64,000 nucleotides of DNA from Methanobacterium sp. (GTDB lineage: Archaea > Methanobacteriota > Methanobacteria > Methanobacteriales > Methanobacteriaceae). The notes beneath the pieces were generated by a model. It was given only the letters and a program-made list of their open reading frames with translations. It searched no databases and was not told where the DNA came from. Made by a program: the position numbers and the translations under genes. The stretch's first letter is position 1; every line of letters begins with the position of its first letter. The DNA lies in the NCBI RefSeq assembly GCF_038562635.1, contig NZ_JBCFBO010000001.1, forward strand, positions 310,001-374,000. Direction: 5' to 3'. Positions 45,990 through 55,583 of this stretch are shown here, piece by piece.

Positions 45990-46955
45990 CTATGCTACCA
46001 TCTCCACATGTTGACCATAAAAAACATCTGCAGCATAAACCATTTTGTGACCTTTGAGTGTGCGCAACTGAAAATTATTATCCTTCAGCTTTTTTACTAC
46101 ATCATGATACGTTTCTTTCCCCCTAAATTGATGATATGCCGCAATTACCATATTGGGCTTAAATTTGAAAACTTCTCCCATTCCATCTAAAGCTTCAACT
46201 TCAGAACCTTCAATGTCCATTTTAATAAAATCAACTGTTTTAATATTTAATTCTTTTAAAATATCATCTAAGGTATCAACCTGTAAAACTAGACCTTCAG
46301 AAGTTTTTTCAGGATGATCCTCTACAAATGTATGAGAACGATTATATTGCCCCTTATTCATTTTTAAATCCTTTTTTGAACTCCATATTCCTTTATTAAT
46401 AGTTATAACATTTTTTAAATTATTTAATTTTATATTTTTCTTTAAAATCTTTAAATTTTCAGGTTCTGGTTCAATAGCTATCACTTTACCTTCATCACCT
46501 ACAATTTTAGATGCCATTACAGTAAATAGACCAAAATGCGCACCGGCGTCAACCACGATATCGCCTTTATTTATGTGAATAAATTTTCCATAGATGTTTT
46601 TATTGAAAATTTCATCGAGTATCATGAAAAAAGAGCCAAAAAATGGATAATCCTTGATTTTATTTACTTTACTTCTGTTTAGATATTTTAAATAAGCATA
46701 AGGATTTTTATCAGGCAAACCATAAAAAGCCAGACCATCATTAGTTTCCAGGTACAAAATACCATCTTTACATGTTCTTATATTGCTTATCAATTTTTCA
46801 GCCTGATAAAAAGGGTGATCGGCCAAATCATAAATAAAATAGTTTAATCTGTCTTTAAATTTGCTTTCAGGTATTATTTTGGTTAAAAAAGTAAAAATCT
46901 CAAACTTGTTCAATTTCAGATGCTCCCTTACCATTTTTATAGACACATTCAACAC
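45990..46955 (-). CDS. FkbM family methyltransferase (copy 2)
   Basis: A 321-aa enzyme. The SAM loop is 'VVDAGAHFGLFTVMASKI' (about residues 130-147), 'VIAIEPEPENLKILKKN' follows, and 'VDFIKMDIEGSEVEALDGMG' (about 236-255) is the FkbM signature. The start overlaps the end of the GT4 gene by 56 nt; an internal Met eight codons in would shorten this only slightly. It is followed after 23 bp by the DUF2206-like gene. It probably methylates the sugar added by the GT4. Confidence 0.86.
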   Translation of the reverse strand: MLNVSIKMVREHLKLNKFEIFTFLTKIIPESKFKDRLNYFIYDLADHPFYQAEKLISNIRTCKDGILYLETNDGLAFYGLPDKNPYAYLKYLNRSKVNKIKDYPFFGSFFMILDEIFNKNIYGKFIHINKGDIVVDAGAHFGLFTVMASKIVGDEGKVIAIEPEPENLKILKKNIKLNNLKNVITINKGIWSSKKDLKMNKGQYNRSHTFVEDHPEKTSEGLVLQVDTLDDILKELNIKTVDFIKMDIEGSEVEALDGMGEVFKFKPNMVIAAYHQFRGKETYHDVVKKLKDNNFQLRTLKGHKMVYAADVFYGQHVEMVA

Positions 46956-48069
46956 GGCCCATAATTGAATCTATATTAAAAATATTTTCAATATAAGTCC
47001 GTATTTCTTCAATATTGTAATTTTCACAGCTTAAAATATCCTTAATAGCCCTATTAATCTCATTTTTATCATTTTTTACCACTCTTCCAAATTTCTTCGC
47101 TAAATATGCATTACCACAGTTTTCAGTAGTAATTACAGGAGTTCCACACATTAATGCCTCAACAACAGTATTTCCAAAACTTTCAAATAAAGAAGGCAAT
47201 ATATAAACGTTTGCATCTGTATAGGCCTCTAATTTTTCTTTTCCATAAAGGGGACCCACATATAATATTTTATCAGCAATATCAAGCTTTTTAATCAATT
47301 TATTAATCTCTTCAAGATATCCATCATCTGGACCAACTATAACAAGCATTGTTTCATTCATTCCCAGTTCTGCATAAGACTGTAAAAGCAGATCAATTCC
47401 TTTAACCTTGTTAATCCTGTTTAAAAAAAGCAGTATTTTCTGGTTATTTAACCCATATTTCTTCCTGAAACTTCCCTTTTCTGTTGAAACATTAAAATCG
47501 GATAGTTCAATTGGATTTGGAATAATTTCAATGTTTTCTTTAGTTTCAACAGGAACATAATGACTTGCTTCCAGTTCAGTTGATGCAATTATTTTAGAAG
47601 CGTCTTTCAAAATTCTTTTACCATATATTTTATCAAATATCTTTTTTAATATCGTTTTATTAAAAAAAGGTATCATTGCACCATGTGTCTGTAAAATATA
47701 AGGCTTATTATATATTTTAGAATAGTAGCTAACTGCAACGGCCAAAATACTTCTGTAGTCATTAACATGAATTATGTCATATTTACTGATATTTTCCCTT
47801 ATAAATGAAATAAAACCTATAGGCAAGAATAAACGATGATTAAATGCTAAATAATTGCTTATATTTCTGAAATAATGTACATTAATGCCATCTAAAGATT
47901 CTTTACGCCGTACTCTTAACCTTGAATTTGAATCATCCCCAAGATCAGTTGTACACACGTCAACTTCATGCCCTCGTTTTACCAGTTCATTAGCCAGGTT
48001 ATAAGAACTTCTGGTAATTCCTCCAAATTTGCGGGGAGGAAATGTACATGTTATCATCAAAATTTTCAT
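46900..48069 (-). CDS. GT4 family glycosyltransferase
   Basis: A 389-aa GT-B enzyme. The N-terminal domain opens 'MKILMITCTFPPRKFGGITRSSYNLANELV', with the GGI(T)R loop of this family. The donor domain includes 'LLFLNRINKVKGIDLLLQSY' and the E-x7-E motif 'ESFGNTVVEALMCG' near residue 295. It is co-directional with a pyruvyltransferase-family gene 90 bp upstream and overlaps the FkbM gene. Cytoplasmic, membrane-associated by analogy with the family. Confidence 0.9.
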   Translation of the reverse strand: MKILMITCTFPPRKFGGITRSSYNLANELVKRGHEVDVCTTDLGDDSNSRLRVRRKESLDGINVHYFRNISNYLAFNHRLFLPIGFISFIRENISKYDIIHVNDYRSILAVAVSYYSKIYNKPYILQTHGAMIPFFNKTILKKIFDKIYGKRILKDASKIIASTELEASHYVPVETKENIEIIPNPIELSDFNVSTEKGSFRKKYGLNNQKILLFLNRINKVKGIDLLLQSYAELGMNETMLVIVGPDDGYLEEINKLIKKLDIADKILYVGPLYGKEKLEAYTDANVYILPSLFESFGNTVVEALMCGTPVITTENCGNAYLAKKFGRVVKNDKNEINRAIKDILSCENYNIEEIRTYIENIFNIDSIMGRVECVYKNGKGASEIEQV

Positions 48070-48159
48070 CTTACACCCCGTGAGACAGTAATTTTATCTG
48101 AAACGGTTTCAATAATTTCTCCTCTCTGGATAGAAATCCAGGTATAATAGAAGATTTCA

Positions 48160-49284
48160 TTAAGCAATTACTCCCTTTAAATCATCTGACGAAAAAGGCA
48201 GTCCCATTTTTGCCATAGATCTCGCTTCTAAGGTGGAGAGCTTAGCTTTAAAATCTTCAGGTTTTTTCATGAGACTTTCAAGATAATCTTCAAATTTTCC
48301 TTCCAATATGTCATCAGGAGATATCAAAGCAGACGATGTCAACCCTGTATCTTCTGCAAGTGATCCGCACTTTTGAAAATAGTTAATAATAATCATAGGA
48401 ATGTTTGATAGATAAGCAAAAACACAGGAATGGTATCTCATACCTACAAATACGTCGCAGCAAGAAAGCAATGCTAAACTATCTAAGGGATCTTTTTTAT
48501 AGGGAATAAGTATCACCCTATCCTCATGATTTAATTTTTTCCCCAAAATTTTGGTAATTTGAACGTCATCCTCCTTAGATTTTCCTTTAAATGTAAATAA
48601 ATAAATTAAATTCTTTTTATCAGTTGAAAGCCATTTTTTTAGCGCTTTAACTATTTCATCAACCATCAGCATGTCTCTTTCTGGATCATTATGATAAATA
48701 CTGAAAAACGGGAGAATTGACATGCCTAAAATTTTATTTCCTGTTTTGTTATGACATTTACGTGGCTCAAGGAGAGCTGAAAGGTCAAATGAAAGTCTAA
48801 CTTTATTTAAACCCAAATTTTCCAGCATATTTAAAGATATACTGTCTCTTACACTTACAAATCCAGATAGTTTGCATATACTTTTAGACAAAAACTTACC
48901 GATCTTCGTGGTGAGCGGCTCAACCCCAATGCCCAGAAGATAAACCTGTTTCCGCAGTAATCGTGAAAAAAGAACGATAGATAATATTAATGTTAAATTT
49001 ACAAATTGTCTCCCCGTATTGGTATGATCATACATAAAAGTCCCTCCCCCCCATAAAACTGCTGAAGAAGATAGAATTTCTTTTAATATAACAAATAGGT
49101 TATTTTTTATGAACCTAACATAGTTTTCTGTTTCCGCTGGAATTTTTAATGAATCATCTGAGACTACCACAAATTCAGAAAGAGGATTTTTCCTGAAAAA
49201 TTCCTGTATCAATGCATAGATCATAGCATCATCTCCAGTGTTTTTCCAGCCGTAGTAACCAAACATGAAAATTTTTTCCTTCAT
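48160..49284 (-). CDS. Polysaccharide pyruvyl transferase family protein
   Basis: A protein of about 374 aa of the CsaB/WcaK type, which attaches pyruvate ketals to sugars from phosphoenolpyruvate. 'MFGYYGWKNTGDDAMIYALI' is the conserved N-terminal loop, 'VLWGGGTFMYD' the second motif, and 'FVGMRYHSCVFAYLSNIPMI' the C-terminal substrate region near residue 310. ATG 49284 follows GGGGAT by three bases and lies 1 bp after the upstream stop. An ATG 36 nt earlier would overlap the methyltransferase gene and gives an atypical N-terminus. Confidence 0.86.
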   Translation of the reverse strand: MKEKIFMFGYYGWKNTGDDAMIYALIQEFFRKNPLSEFVVVSDDSLKIPAETENYVRFIKNNLFVILKEILSSSAVLWGGGTFMYDHTNTGRQFVNLTLILSIVLFSRLLRKQVYLLGIGVEPLTTKIGKFLSKSICKLSGFVSVRDSISLNMLENLGLNKVRLSFDLSALLEPRKCHNKTGNKILGMSILPFFSIYHNDPERDMLMVDEIVKALKKWLSTDKKNLIYLFTFKGKSKEDDVQITKILGKKLNHEDRVILIPYKKDPLDSLALLSCCDVFVGMRYHSCVFAYLSNIPMIIINYFQKCGSLAEDTGLTSSALISPDDILEGKFEDYLESLMKKPEDFKAKLSTLEARSMAKMGLPFSSDDLKGVIA

Positions 49285-49285
49285 T

Positions 49286-50032
49286 TTATCCCCTATTTTT
49301 GCAAACAAAGATTTTATCATAAGCTAAAAATCGATTAGGTACATAAAAACTTTCTAAAATGTTATAATTTGCCTTAAGCATTTTTTCAAAATGCCCGTAA
49401 TCCTTTATATCACCGTGCCAATGGGGATCATTTGTCCCAAAACGTCCGTTTAAGGTATAAATTTCCATTAATAATTTTAAATACCAATTTTCAACCGATA
49501 CAGCGATGATTAAAATAGATTCTTCGTTTAAAAAACTTTTTAAGTTATTTAAAGCTATTTTTACATTGTTTACATGCTCAAGTACATCTAAACAGAAAAT
49601 AAGATCGAATTTTTCTATAGAAGAGGGATTTTCTATGTTATTTTGGGAAAAAGAGTAGTTTTTGTCCTGTGAAACCTGATCACTGATATTGGCTGCAACC
49701 TTAAGCAGTTCATCAGAGTATATATCAATCCCACAAATCTGGGATTCCGGATAAACATTACTTAACCGGTTCACCAGAACTCCCAATCCACATCCAAAAT
49801 CACATATTCTCAACTTTTGATGGTTAAAATATTTTTTGGAAAGTTCAAGAGCAAGTTCCAGGCGTTTCCAGCACATTATATTAAATATAGGAATAAAATA
49901 AGGCCCTATTCCCATATGTGTTTTATACGACTGTGGAGTTGCATTATAAATCTGCTTTTTAAAAGTATTTTCAATTTTGACCCTTCCGTTTTCCATTTTA
50001 AGGAAATCATTTACTTTTCTGTTGTACTTCAT
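49286..50032 (-). CDS. Class I SAM-dependent methyltransferase
   Basis: A protein of about 248 aa with 'ICDFGCGLGVLVNRLSNVY' (SAM loop), 'ICGIDIYSDELLKVAANI' and 'FDLIFCLDVLEHVNNVKIAL'. The best start is ATG 50032, which follows a GGGGGT site. The longer ORF (to 50083) runs further into the preceding GT4 gene and has no such site. With this start the overlap with that gene is 26 nt. It belongs to the long minus-strand glycan operon and probably acts on a sugar or lipid carrier. Confidence 0.82.
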   Translation of the reverse strand: MKYNRKVNDFLKMENGRVKIENTFKKQIYNATPQSYKTHMGIGPYFIPIFNIMCWKRLELALELSKKYFNHQKLRICDFGCGLGVLVNRLSNVYPESQICGIDIYSDELLKVAANISDQVSQDKNYSFSQNNIENPSSIEKFDLIFCLDVLEHVNNVKIALNNLKSFLNEESILIIAVSVENWYLKLLMEIYTLNGRFGTNDPHWHGDIKDYGHFEKMLKANYNILESFYVPNRFLAYDKIFVCKNRG

Positions 50033-51206
50033 TGAGTACCCCCTCAAACTCATCAGCGATACAATTCCAGTTATAATTTTCAACTAATTTTCTAGCCTTA
50101 TTTCCTTCAAATTCGGCTTTATTATTTTTAATCAGTTTAATTGCTATTTTTAATACATCTTCTGGTTTATTGGCGTATAAAATTCCATTATTATTGCCAA
50201 ATTCTCCCATTATTCCCTTAAGAGGAGTAGTTACAACTGGCTTTTTCATGGCCATATACTCATAAATTTTTATAGGAACTATCTCTTTCATGATCTTCTC
50301 ATCAGGATAAGCAGGGAGTATGCATACGTCTGATGAAGCTATAAATTCAGGTATTTTTTCATATGGAACCTTACCAGTCAAAATAAGTTGATTATTTAAA
50401 CCAAATTTTTCTTTTATATCTCTTATTTCATTGTAAGCATCACCATCGCCTACAATTAAAAGTTTAAGGTGTGTATAATCCTTTTTAACTTTAGAAAGTT
50501 CTATGGCAACTTCTTTAAGCCCTGAAAATTGATATAACCATCCCATAAAAAATACAACAATATCATCATCATTTATCCCATATTCAGCTTTTACAGCACT
50601 ACCACTGATACTTGGATCAAAATTCTCAAGATTAACCCCTGCACCAATAACTTTAGTCTCCTCCGGAGTAGATCCAAGATTAATAACATAGTCTTTAAGC
50701 CTATAATTAATAGTAAGTACTTTATCCGCTTTTTTAAGAGCTATTTTCTCCATTATCCGTCCAAGGGGATGAAGAAACTTAGCAGGAATGAGTCTATGGC
50801 TCACATCGATCCAATAATAAACAAAAGGTATATCATGCTTTTTAGCTGCTTTACCTGCCAAATAAGCCACGATCCCCAAACTTAAGATTATGTCTGGTTT
50901 AAATTCTCTAATTTGCCTTTCAATTTCTTTTTTTTGACTATAAAAAAGAGATAAATAATCTAAAAATGGAATTTTAACGATTCCAGGGCGTATAACAGTG
51001 ACCTCCACGCCTTTATGGATTTTGGATACTCCCCGAAAAATTTCTCTTTTAGATTTGAATTCCCTCCTGCCTTCACTCTTCCACAGTATTTCAAAATCAA
51101 TTACCCTAATTTCATGTCCCCTAAGGGAAATCAACTCTGATAAATGATGTTGTTGACCAGGATTTCTCTTAATATAATCTGTATTTTGAACCAGCAGTAT
51201 TTTCAT
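50007..51206 (-). CDS. GT4 family glycosyltransferase
   Basis: A 399-aa GT-B enzyme. The acceptor domain includes 'QNTDYIKRNPGQQHHLSELI'. The donor domain starts near residue 205 ('VVFFMGWLYQFSGLKEVAIE') and contains 'EIVPIKIYEYMAMKKPVVTT', the variant active-site segment of mannosyl/FucNAc-type GT4 enzymes. It is 9 bp downstream of the GNAT gene, so it is in the same transcript. Donor unknown. Confidence 0.88.
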   Translation of the reverse strand: MKILLVQNTDYIKRNPGQQHHLSELISLRGHEIRVIDFEILWKSEGRREFKSKREIFRGVSKIHKGVEVTVIRPGIVKIPFLDYLSLFYSQKKEIERQIREFKPDIILSLGIVAYLAGKAAKKHDIPFVYYWIDVSHRLIPAKFLHPLGRIMEKIALKKADKVLTINYRLKDYVINLGSTPEETKVIGAGVNLENFDPSISGSAVKAEYGINDDDIVVFFMGWLYQFSGLKEVAIELSKVKKDYTHLKLLIVGDGDAYNEIRDIKEKFGLNNQLILTGKVPYEKIPEFIASSDVCILPAYPDEKIMKEIVPIKIYEYMAMKKPVVTTPLKGIMGEFGNNNGILYANKPEDVLKIAIKLIKNNKAEFEGNKARKLVENYNWNCIADEFEGVLNEVQQKSK

Positions 51207-51215
51207 CTTAATTAC

Positions 51216-52277
51216 CTATGCAATATCAATATCTCCAAAGGTTAAAAACCAGTTTTTTGAAGAATAAGCAACATCTGGAGCTATAATGTCATCATCAGCT
51301 TTTACTACGAAAAAAAATTCTTTAGGAGAATATTTTTTAGGTAACTTCAAAAATCCAGCTTTTTTAAGTACATCAAAGTACATGGATGTATTAAGCATTA
51401 AACAACCCATAATATCCATATCATTATCTTTAAAAAGATTATAAGCGTGCAAAAGTAACGAACAAGCAGTATTATCATCAAAAGTAAGAATATCCACGAC
51501 AAGTCCTAACTTGAGGTCGAACATAGTATCCTCCCTTAAAACTATATAACCTTTTAAAACATCATCTTCAACAGCAGAAAATATTTTATAATCGTAACCA
51601 GGGCGTTGGACATATCTCCAGTTAAGATATTTACTATCACGTATTACGGCGATTTCAAATTGATTTGAGAGTTCCTGCCATAATAAATCAAAATTTTCAT
51701 TAAAACAATATATCTGATTAATTAATAAATTTCTATTTTCTGATTTAGTTTTGGAAACAAAAATTAAATGGTTAAAAGCATCTGCAACTGGATAAAGGCA
51801 TTTTTGAACATATGGATTTTTTATATATTTTTTAACGAAACTTCTTGGTTTTAAAACCTTTACCAAAAGTGGCAGTGAATCAACGTATTTCCATTTTATT
51901 CTTTTTTTATATCCGGGAAAGGAAAAATTATTGGGAAAAGTATAGACAATATGGACTCCTAATTCCTTTAACATTTTAAAGGATTCATTAACAAGTGTTG
52001 AAAATAAGCCCATTCTCCTGTAATCCGGATGAGTCATCACATCCACATTCATCCCAGATTTTAGGGTTTTATCCCTGAATTTTAACCTGATTGGAATTGT
52101 AGGCCTTAAACTTATAACTTCGTCCTTATCATTTACTGCAATCAGGATTTTACCTGATTTAAATTTCCAGTTCCATTCATCCTCATCGAAAGTTTCATCA
52201 TAAACCGCTTTTCGAAGACTAAAAACTTTTTCTTTATAGTTATCTGTATATTCCTTAATAATGAAACTTGAATTCAT
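51216..52277 (-). CDS. GNAT-fold acyltransferase
   Basis: A 353-aa protein. The N-terminal ~140 residues are a GNAT domain. The acetyl-CoA loop 'DVMTHPDYRRMGLFSTLVNES' (about residues 79-99) shows the RxxGxF/L pattern. The C-terminal ~200 residues are a second domain with GNAT-like strands ('IAVIRDSKYLNWRYVQRPGYDY'), similar to Eis or GNAT pairs in polysaccharide loci. It may N-acylate an amino sugar, perhaps together with the deacetylase encoded 13 bp upstream. That pairing is inference. Confidence 0.78.
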   Translation of the reverse strand: MNSSFIIKEYTDNYKEKVFSLRKAVYDETFDEDEWNWKFKSGKILIAVNDKDEVISLRPTIPIRLKFRDKTLKSGMNVDVMTHPDYRRMGLFSTLVNESFKMLKELGVHIVYTFPNNFSFPGYKKRIKWKYVDSLPLLVKVLKPRSFVKKYIKNPYVQKCLYPVADAFNHLIFVSKTKSENRNLLINQIYCFNENFDLLWQELSNQFEIAVIRDSKYLNWRYVQRPGYDYKIFSAVEDDVLKGYIVLREDTMFDLKLGLVVDILTFDDNTACSLLLHAYNLFKDNDMDIMGCLMLNTSMYFDVLKKAGFLKLPKKYSPKEFFFVVKADDDIIAPDVAYSSKNWFLTFGDIDIA

Positions 52278-52290
52278 TTTCTGCCCCCAT

Positions 52291-53157
52291 TTATTTTAAA
52301 ACTAACATATTGTAAAAATCTTCTAACTTTAAGAAGTTATAATCCCTTTTTAAGAGAATATTTATGAATTTATCAAGTATTTCCATTCCATTATTATTTT
52401 TATAAGTTCTTTTGAGTATTGGACCGTATAATGGAGAAATTTTATTAAACTGAATTTTTTTGGATGAATTTAAGTTCTTTAAGTCATGTAAATGAAAACT
52501 AAAATTAACAAAATTAGGTAGCTTGCTTATATTTAAAAGAGCAATATATGGCCTGCCTAAAAGTTTTAAATAACTTAAAGAAACAGGAATTTTGAGAAAT
52601 TTAGAGAATGTAGTGATTGGAAATTCATTTAAATTAAAATCAGATAAATGATGAGGTATGGATGGTAAATTTAGACCATTATAAAAGCCCGGCCTTAAAG
52701 ATGGAATTATACTGGAATCAAATTTGAAACCATCAAATGATAAACTTAAAAATAGTTCCTGATTAAAAATACCTGCTTGAGAGCGATATCCCTGAGGATA
52801 ATCACCAAAAAAATTGTAAAACGCAGCCTTACCTTTCTTTATTTCACATTTATGGTTAATTTCTCCTAATTCAGGGTGTGAATATGTATGCAGTTCAAAT
52901 TCCATATTTAATTGTGATGAAAAATCTTCCACAATTTCAGGATGTGTTTCAAAAAGAGAACCCTGAACAAAGCAGGTTAATGGAATAGATCTTTCTTTAA
53001 GATAATTTATTAACTCGTCAGCTAATAAAAATGCTTCATGTGACGGTTCTTTAAGAAGACCGCCGTGATCTTGTTCTAGATCAAGTGTTATACATGCTAT
53101 CTTAATGTCTTTTAATTTTTCCAGATCAATGAAGTTATATTTCATACATATCCTCAT
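52291..53157 (-). CDS. NodB-type polysaccharide deacetylase family protein
   Basis: A 288-aa protein (or 284 from the ATG four codons later). The NodB motifs are: 'ACITLDLEQDHGG' (metal Asp near residue 25), 'CFVQGSLFETHPEIV', and the H-x3-H 'ELHTYSHPELGEI' near residue 92. It would remove N-acetyl groups from amino sugars. No signal peptide is seen, so it acts in the cytoplasm on nucleotide- or lipid-linked sugars. It sits between the propeller and GNAT genes. Confidence 0.84.
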   Translation of the reverse strand: MRICMKYNFIDLEKLKDIKIACITLDLEQDHGGLLKEPSHEAFLLADELINYLKERSIPLTCFVQGSLFETHPEIVEDFSSQLNMEFELHTYSHPELGEINHKCEIKKGKAAFYNFFGDYPQGYRSQAGIFNQELFLSLSFDGFKFDSSIIPSLRPGFYNGLNLPSIPHHLSDFNLNEFPITTFSKFLKIPVSLSYLKLLGRPYIALLNISKLPNFVNFSFHLHDLKNLNSSKKIQFNKISPLYGPILKRTYKNNNGMEILDKFINILLKRDYNFLKLEDFYNMLVLK

Positions 53158-53173
53158 TAAAAACTTTTAATTT

Positions 53174-54226
53174 TTAAGTGCAAATCTTTGCTTTTATCAA
53201 CATATTACCCATAGATTGCAGTGCTTGTGTTGTAAAATACAAATCATTAGTTTTATTTTCCCCATTTGGGAAAATTATCCTGCCATAGCCTAAAATATAT
53301 GGCCATGAATCTTTCTTCCATCCTATAACATCGTGCCAGCGGAGTCCATTTTTTGAAGCCCATATATGTGCATTTTCATCCCATTGAGAACTAATGCCCT
53401 CACTGTTCCCTTCTACAGTGGTAGCAAATACTTTAAATTTTCCTCCAGTAGTAGTTGAATAATGAACTGGACCGTCAACCTGTGTTAGCTTCTCAATGCT
53501 TTCATCACCGCGCATATATCTGCATATATAGTTCTGACGGGTGGGAATATCAGTTCCCCAGTAAACATGTTTTTTAGTAAATGTTAGACTCAATGTGCGA
53601 AACATCTGGCTACCAGAAGCAATAGTAATCCATGTATCTCCTTCATCTTCAGAAAACATGATTTTACTCTCGTTATCTTTATCACCAGTACATAACCACA
53701 CGTTCTTTGAGTATGGATCAAATTGCACGGAATGGATATGTCTAATATTATCTAAAGAGCATATTACATTCCAAAAATGTCCATTATCACTTGATTTAAA
53801 TAATTTAACCCCGGAATCACGATTATTATTTAAAAAATACTCTCCAAAATAGCAGTTGCCCTTATTGTCTTCACACAATCCTTTTCTTAAAGGACCAAAT
53901 CCTTTATGAAAAGTATGAACAATACTGATTTCATCATCTTTAATATGGAATATCTGACCACTAGCGACCGCTAGAATTGCCCCATTTGTCAGTTTTATAA
54001 TAGCTTTAATACCTAAACGCAAAGCCCTTGAAAATAACCCATATTTTCCCATAAATCTAGAATAAAAAGGTACAGGCAAGCTTATAACTCTTTTAAATGT
54101 ATGACCTCCATTTTGACTTCGAAAAATTGTGTAGTTTGAAGATGCCAGTATCTCTTTATCATCCATATGCTGGACAACAAAGTTTGGTATTTTTTCTTGA
54201 ATCTTTAAGTGCATTTTAATCTCCAC
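53174..54226 (-). CDS. BNR/Asp-box beta-propeller protein
   Basis: A 350-aa protein made of repeated propeller blades with Asp-box-like turns: 'RSQNGGHTFKR', 'KSSDNGHFWNV', 'FSEDEGDTWIT' and 'ASKNGLRWHDV'. The family includes sialidases and photosynthesis-assembly proteins, but the catalytic arginines of sialidases are not evident. No signal peptide or membrane segment is present, so it is probably cytoplasmic. A glycan-binding or scaffold role inside the operon is inference. It is followed after 16 bp by the deacetylase gene. Confidence 0.75.
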   Translation of the reverse strand: MEIKMHLKIQEKIPNFVVQHMDDKEILASSNYTIFRSQNGGHTFKRVISLPVPFYSRFMGKYGLFSRALRLGIKAIIKLTNGAILAVASGQIFHIKDDEISIVHTFHKGFGPLRKGLCEDNKGNCYFGEYFLNNNRDSGVKLFKSSDNGHFWNVICSLDNIRHIHSVQFDPYSKNVWLCTGDKDNESKIMFSEDEGDTWITIASGSQMFRTLSLTFTKKHVYWGTDIPTRQNYICRYMRGDESIEKLTQVDGPVHYSTTTGGKFKVFATTVEGNSEGISSQWDENAHIWASKNGLRWHDVIGWKKDSWPYILGYGRIIFPNGENKTNDLYFTTQALQSMGNMLIKAKICT

Positions 54227-54314
54227 AAGCCTTATTTATCTAAGATTACTAGCTGAATTATAATAGAAACTCATTATTTCAAGCTTCCAGTTGAAATTCT
54301 AACATTTAATTCAT

Positions 54315-55388
54315 TCAGACTTTCGAACAGCTAATATCTTCGCCAGAATCCATTTCATATTTTCTATTAACTAATTTTACGTCTGTTTTAATGTCAAATT
54401 CTGCACTTTTTTCTATATTGCCCCAATTTTCAGCAAACCAGCTGTAAGTACTTTTTAAACCATTTTTAAACTTCATTTTTGGCTTGTAATTGATTAGATC
54501 CCTCGCCTTTTCAATAGATGAGATTAGTTTCGTTTTTGCATCCCAATTTCTGCGTGGTGCATACTTGATACCCATTTCATTTCCTGTGAGTTCATTTACA
54601 GTGTTTGCCATATCTATAACTCTGTTATCTTTTCCGGATCCTAGATTTATTGCTTCCCCAATTGCTTCTTCTTCTATTCCCATTGCAAGTATACCTCTCA
54701 CTATATCTGTAACATAGGTCCAGTCCCTTGTCTCTGAACCATCACCAGTTATTGGTAAAGGATTTCCAGTCATTGCCCAGTAAAAGAAATTAGGAATTAC
54801 ATTTCTATATTTTCCAGGTACTTCTCCAGGGCCAAAGAGATTAAAAAATCGAGCATTAACAATTGGAAGCCCATATAGATTGTAAAAATAGTTAGTATAA
54901 AGTTCACCAAGCAATTTTGTGACTTGATAGGGAGTATGCAATTTTATAGATATATCATGTTCTTTGAATGGCATTTTGGAATCTAACCCGTAAACGCCAC
55001 ATCCTGAAGAAGAATATATAAACCTTTTAACTCCAGTAAGCTGGGCATACTGCAGGACCTTTAAGATTCCAATCCCATTCACCATCAGGTCTTTTTCAGG
55101 ATTGTCCACAGAATTTTGATTAGCAAAATGAGCAGCTAAATGGAATACATAATCTGGCTTTTCTTTAAAAACCCTTTTTAATACTTCATCATTTAATATA
55201 TCCCCCTCTATAAACTCAATATTTTCATATTTCGGAATATTCCACCTGTAAGCAGATGAAAGGTTATCCAGTATTATAACCTTTTCTGCATTCATCTCGG
55301 CCAATTCACGGGAAAGGTTACTCCCAACACAGCCGGCTCCTCCAGTTATTAACACTATTTCATCTTCATAATCACTTGATACACTCAT
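54315..55388 (-). CDS. NAD-dependent sugar epimerase/dehydratase
   Basis: A 357-aa extended SDR enzyme. The NAD loop is 'ITGGAGCVGSNLSRELAE' (about residues 13-30), 'YSSSGCGVYG' the serine motif, and 'YQVTKLLGE' the YxxxK active site near residue 155. The family includes UDP-glucose 4-epimerase and dTDP-glucose dehydratase relatives; the substrate is not determined by motif. It is first in the ~17 kb minus-strand glycan operon, divergent from another SDR gene. Confidence 0.85.
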   Translation of the reverse strand: MSVSSDYEDEIVLITGGAGCVGSNLSRELAEMNAEKVIILDNLSSAYRWNIPKYENIEFIEGDILNDEVLKRVFKEKPDYVFHLAAHFANQNSVDNPEKDLMVNGIGILKVLQYAQLTGVKRFIYSSSGCGVYGLDSKMPFKEHDISIKLHTPYQVTKLLGELYTNYFYNLYGLPIVNARFFNLFGPGEVPGKYRNVIPNFFYWAMTGNPLPITGDGSETRDWTYVTDIVRGILAMGIEEEAIGEAINLGSGKDNRVIDMANTVNELTGNEMGIKYAPRRNWDAKTKLISSIEKARDLINYKPKMKFKNGLKSTYSWFAENWGNIEKSAEFDIKTDVKLVNRKYEMDSGEDISCSKV

Positions 55389-55583
55389 TAAAATCCCTTC
55401 TTCAAAGTTAACACCTGAAATCTACTTTTAAATTAAAAAGGCCCATTTGACTGATATTACTATATTGTGCATAAGTAATATATAATATTAACTACTTACT
55501 TACTTACATTAAAAATAATAATTAAACCTGAATCAGTAACTGGCAAAAATTAGTGATCATGATATAATGGAGGTCAAATAATA

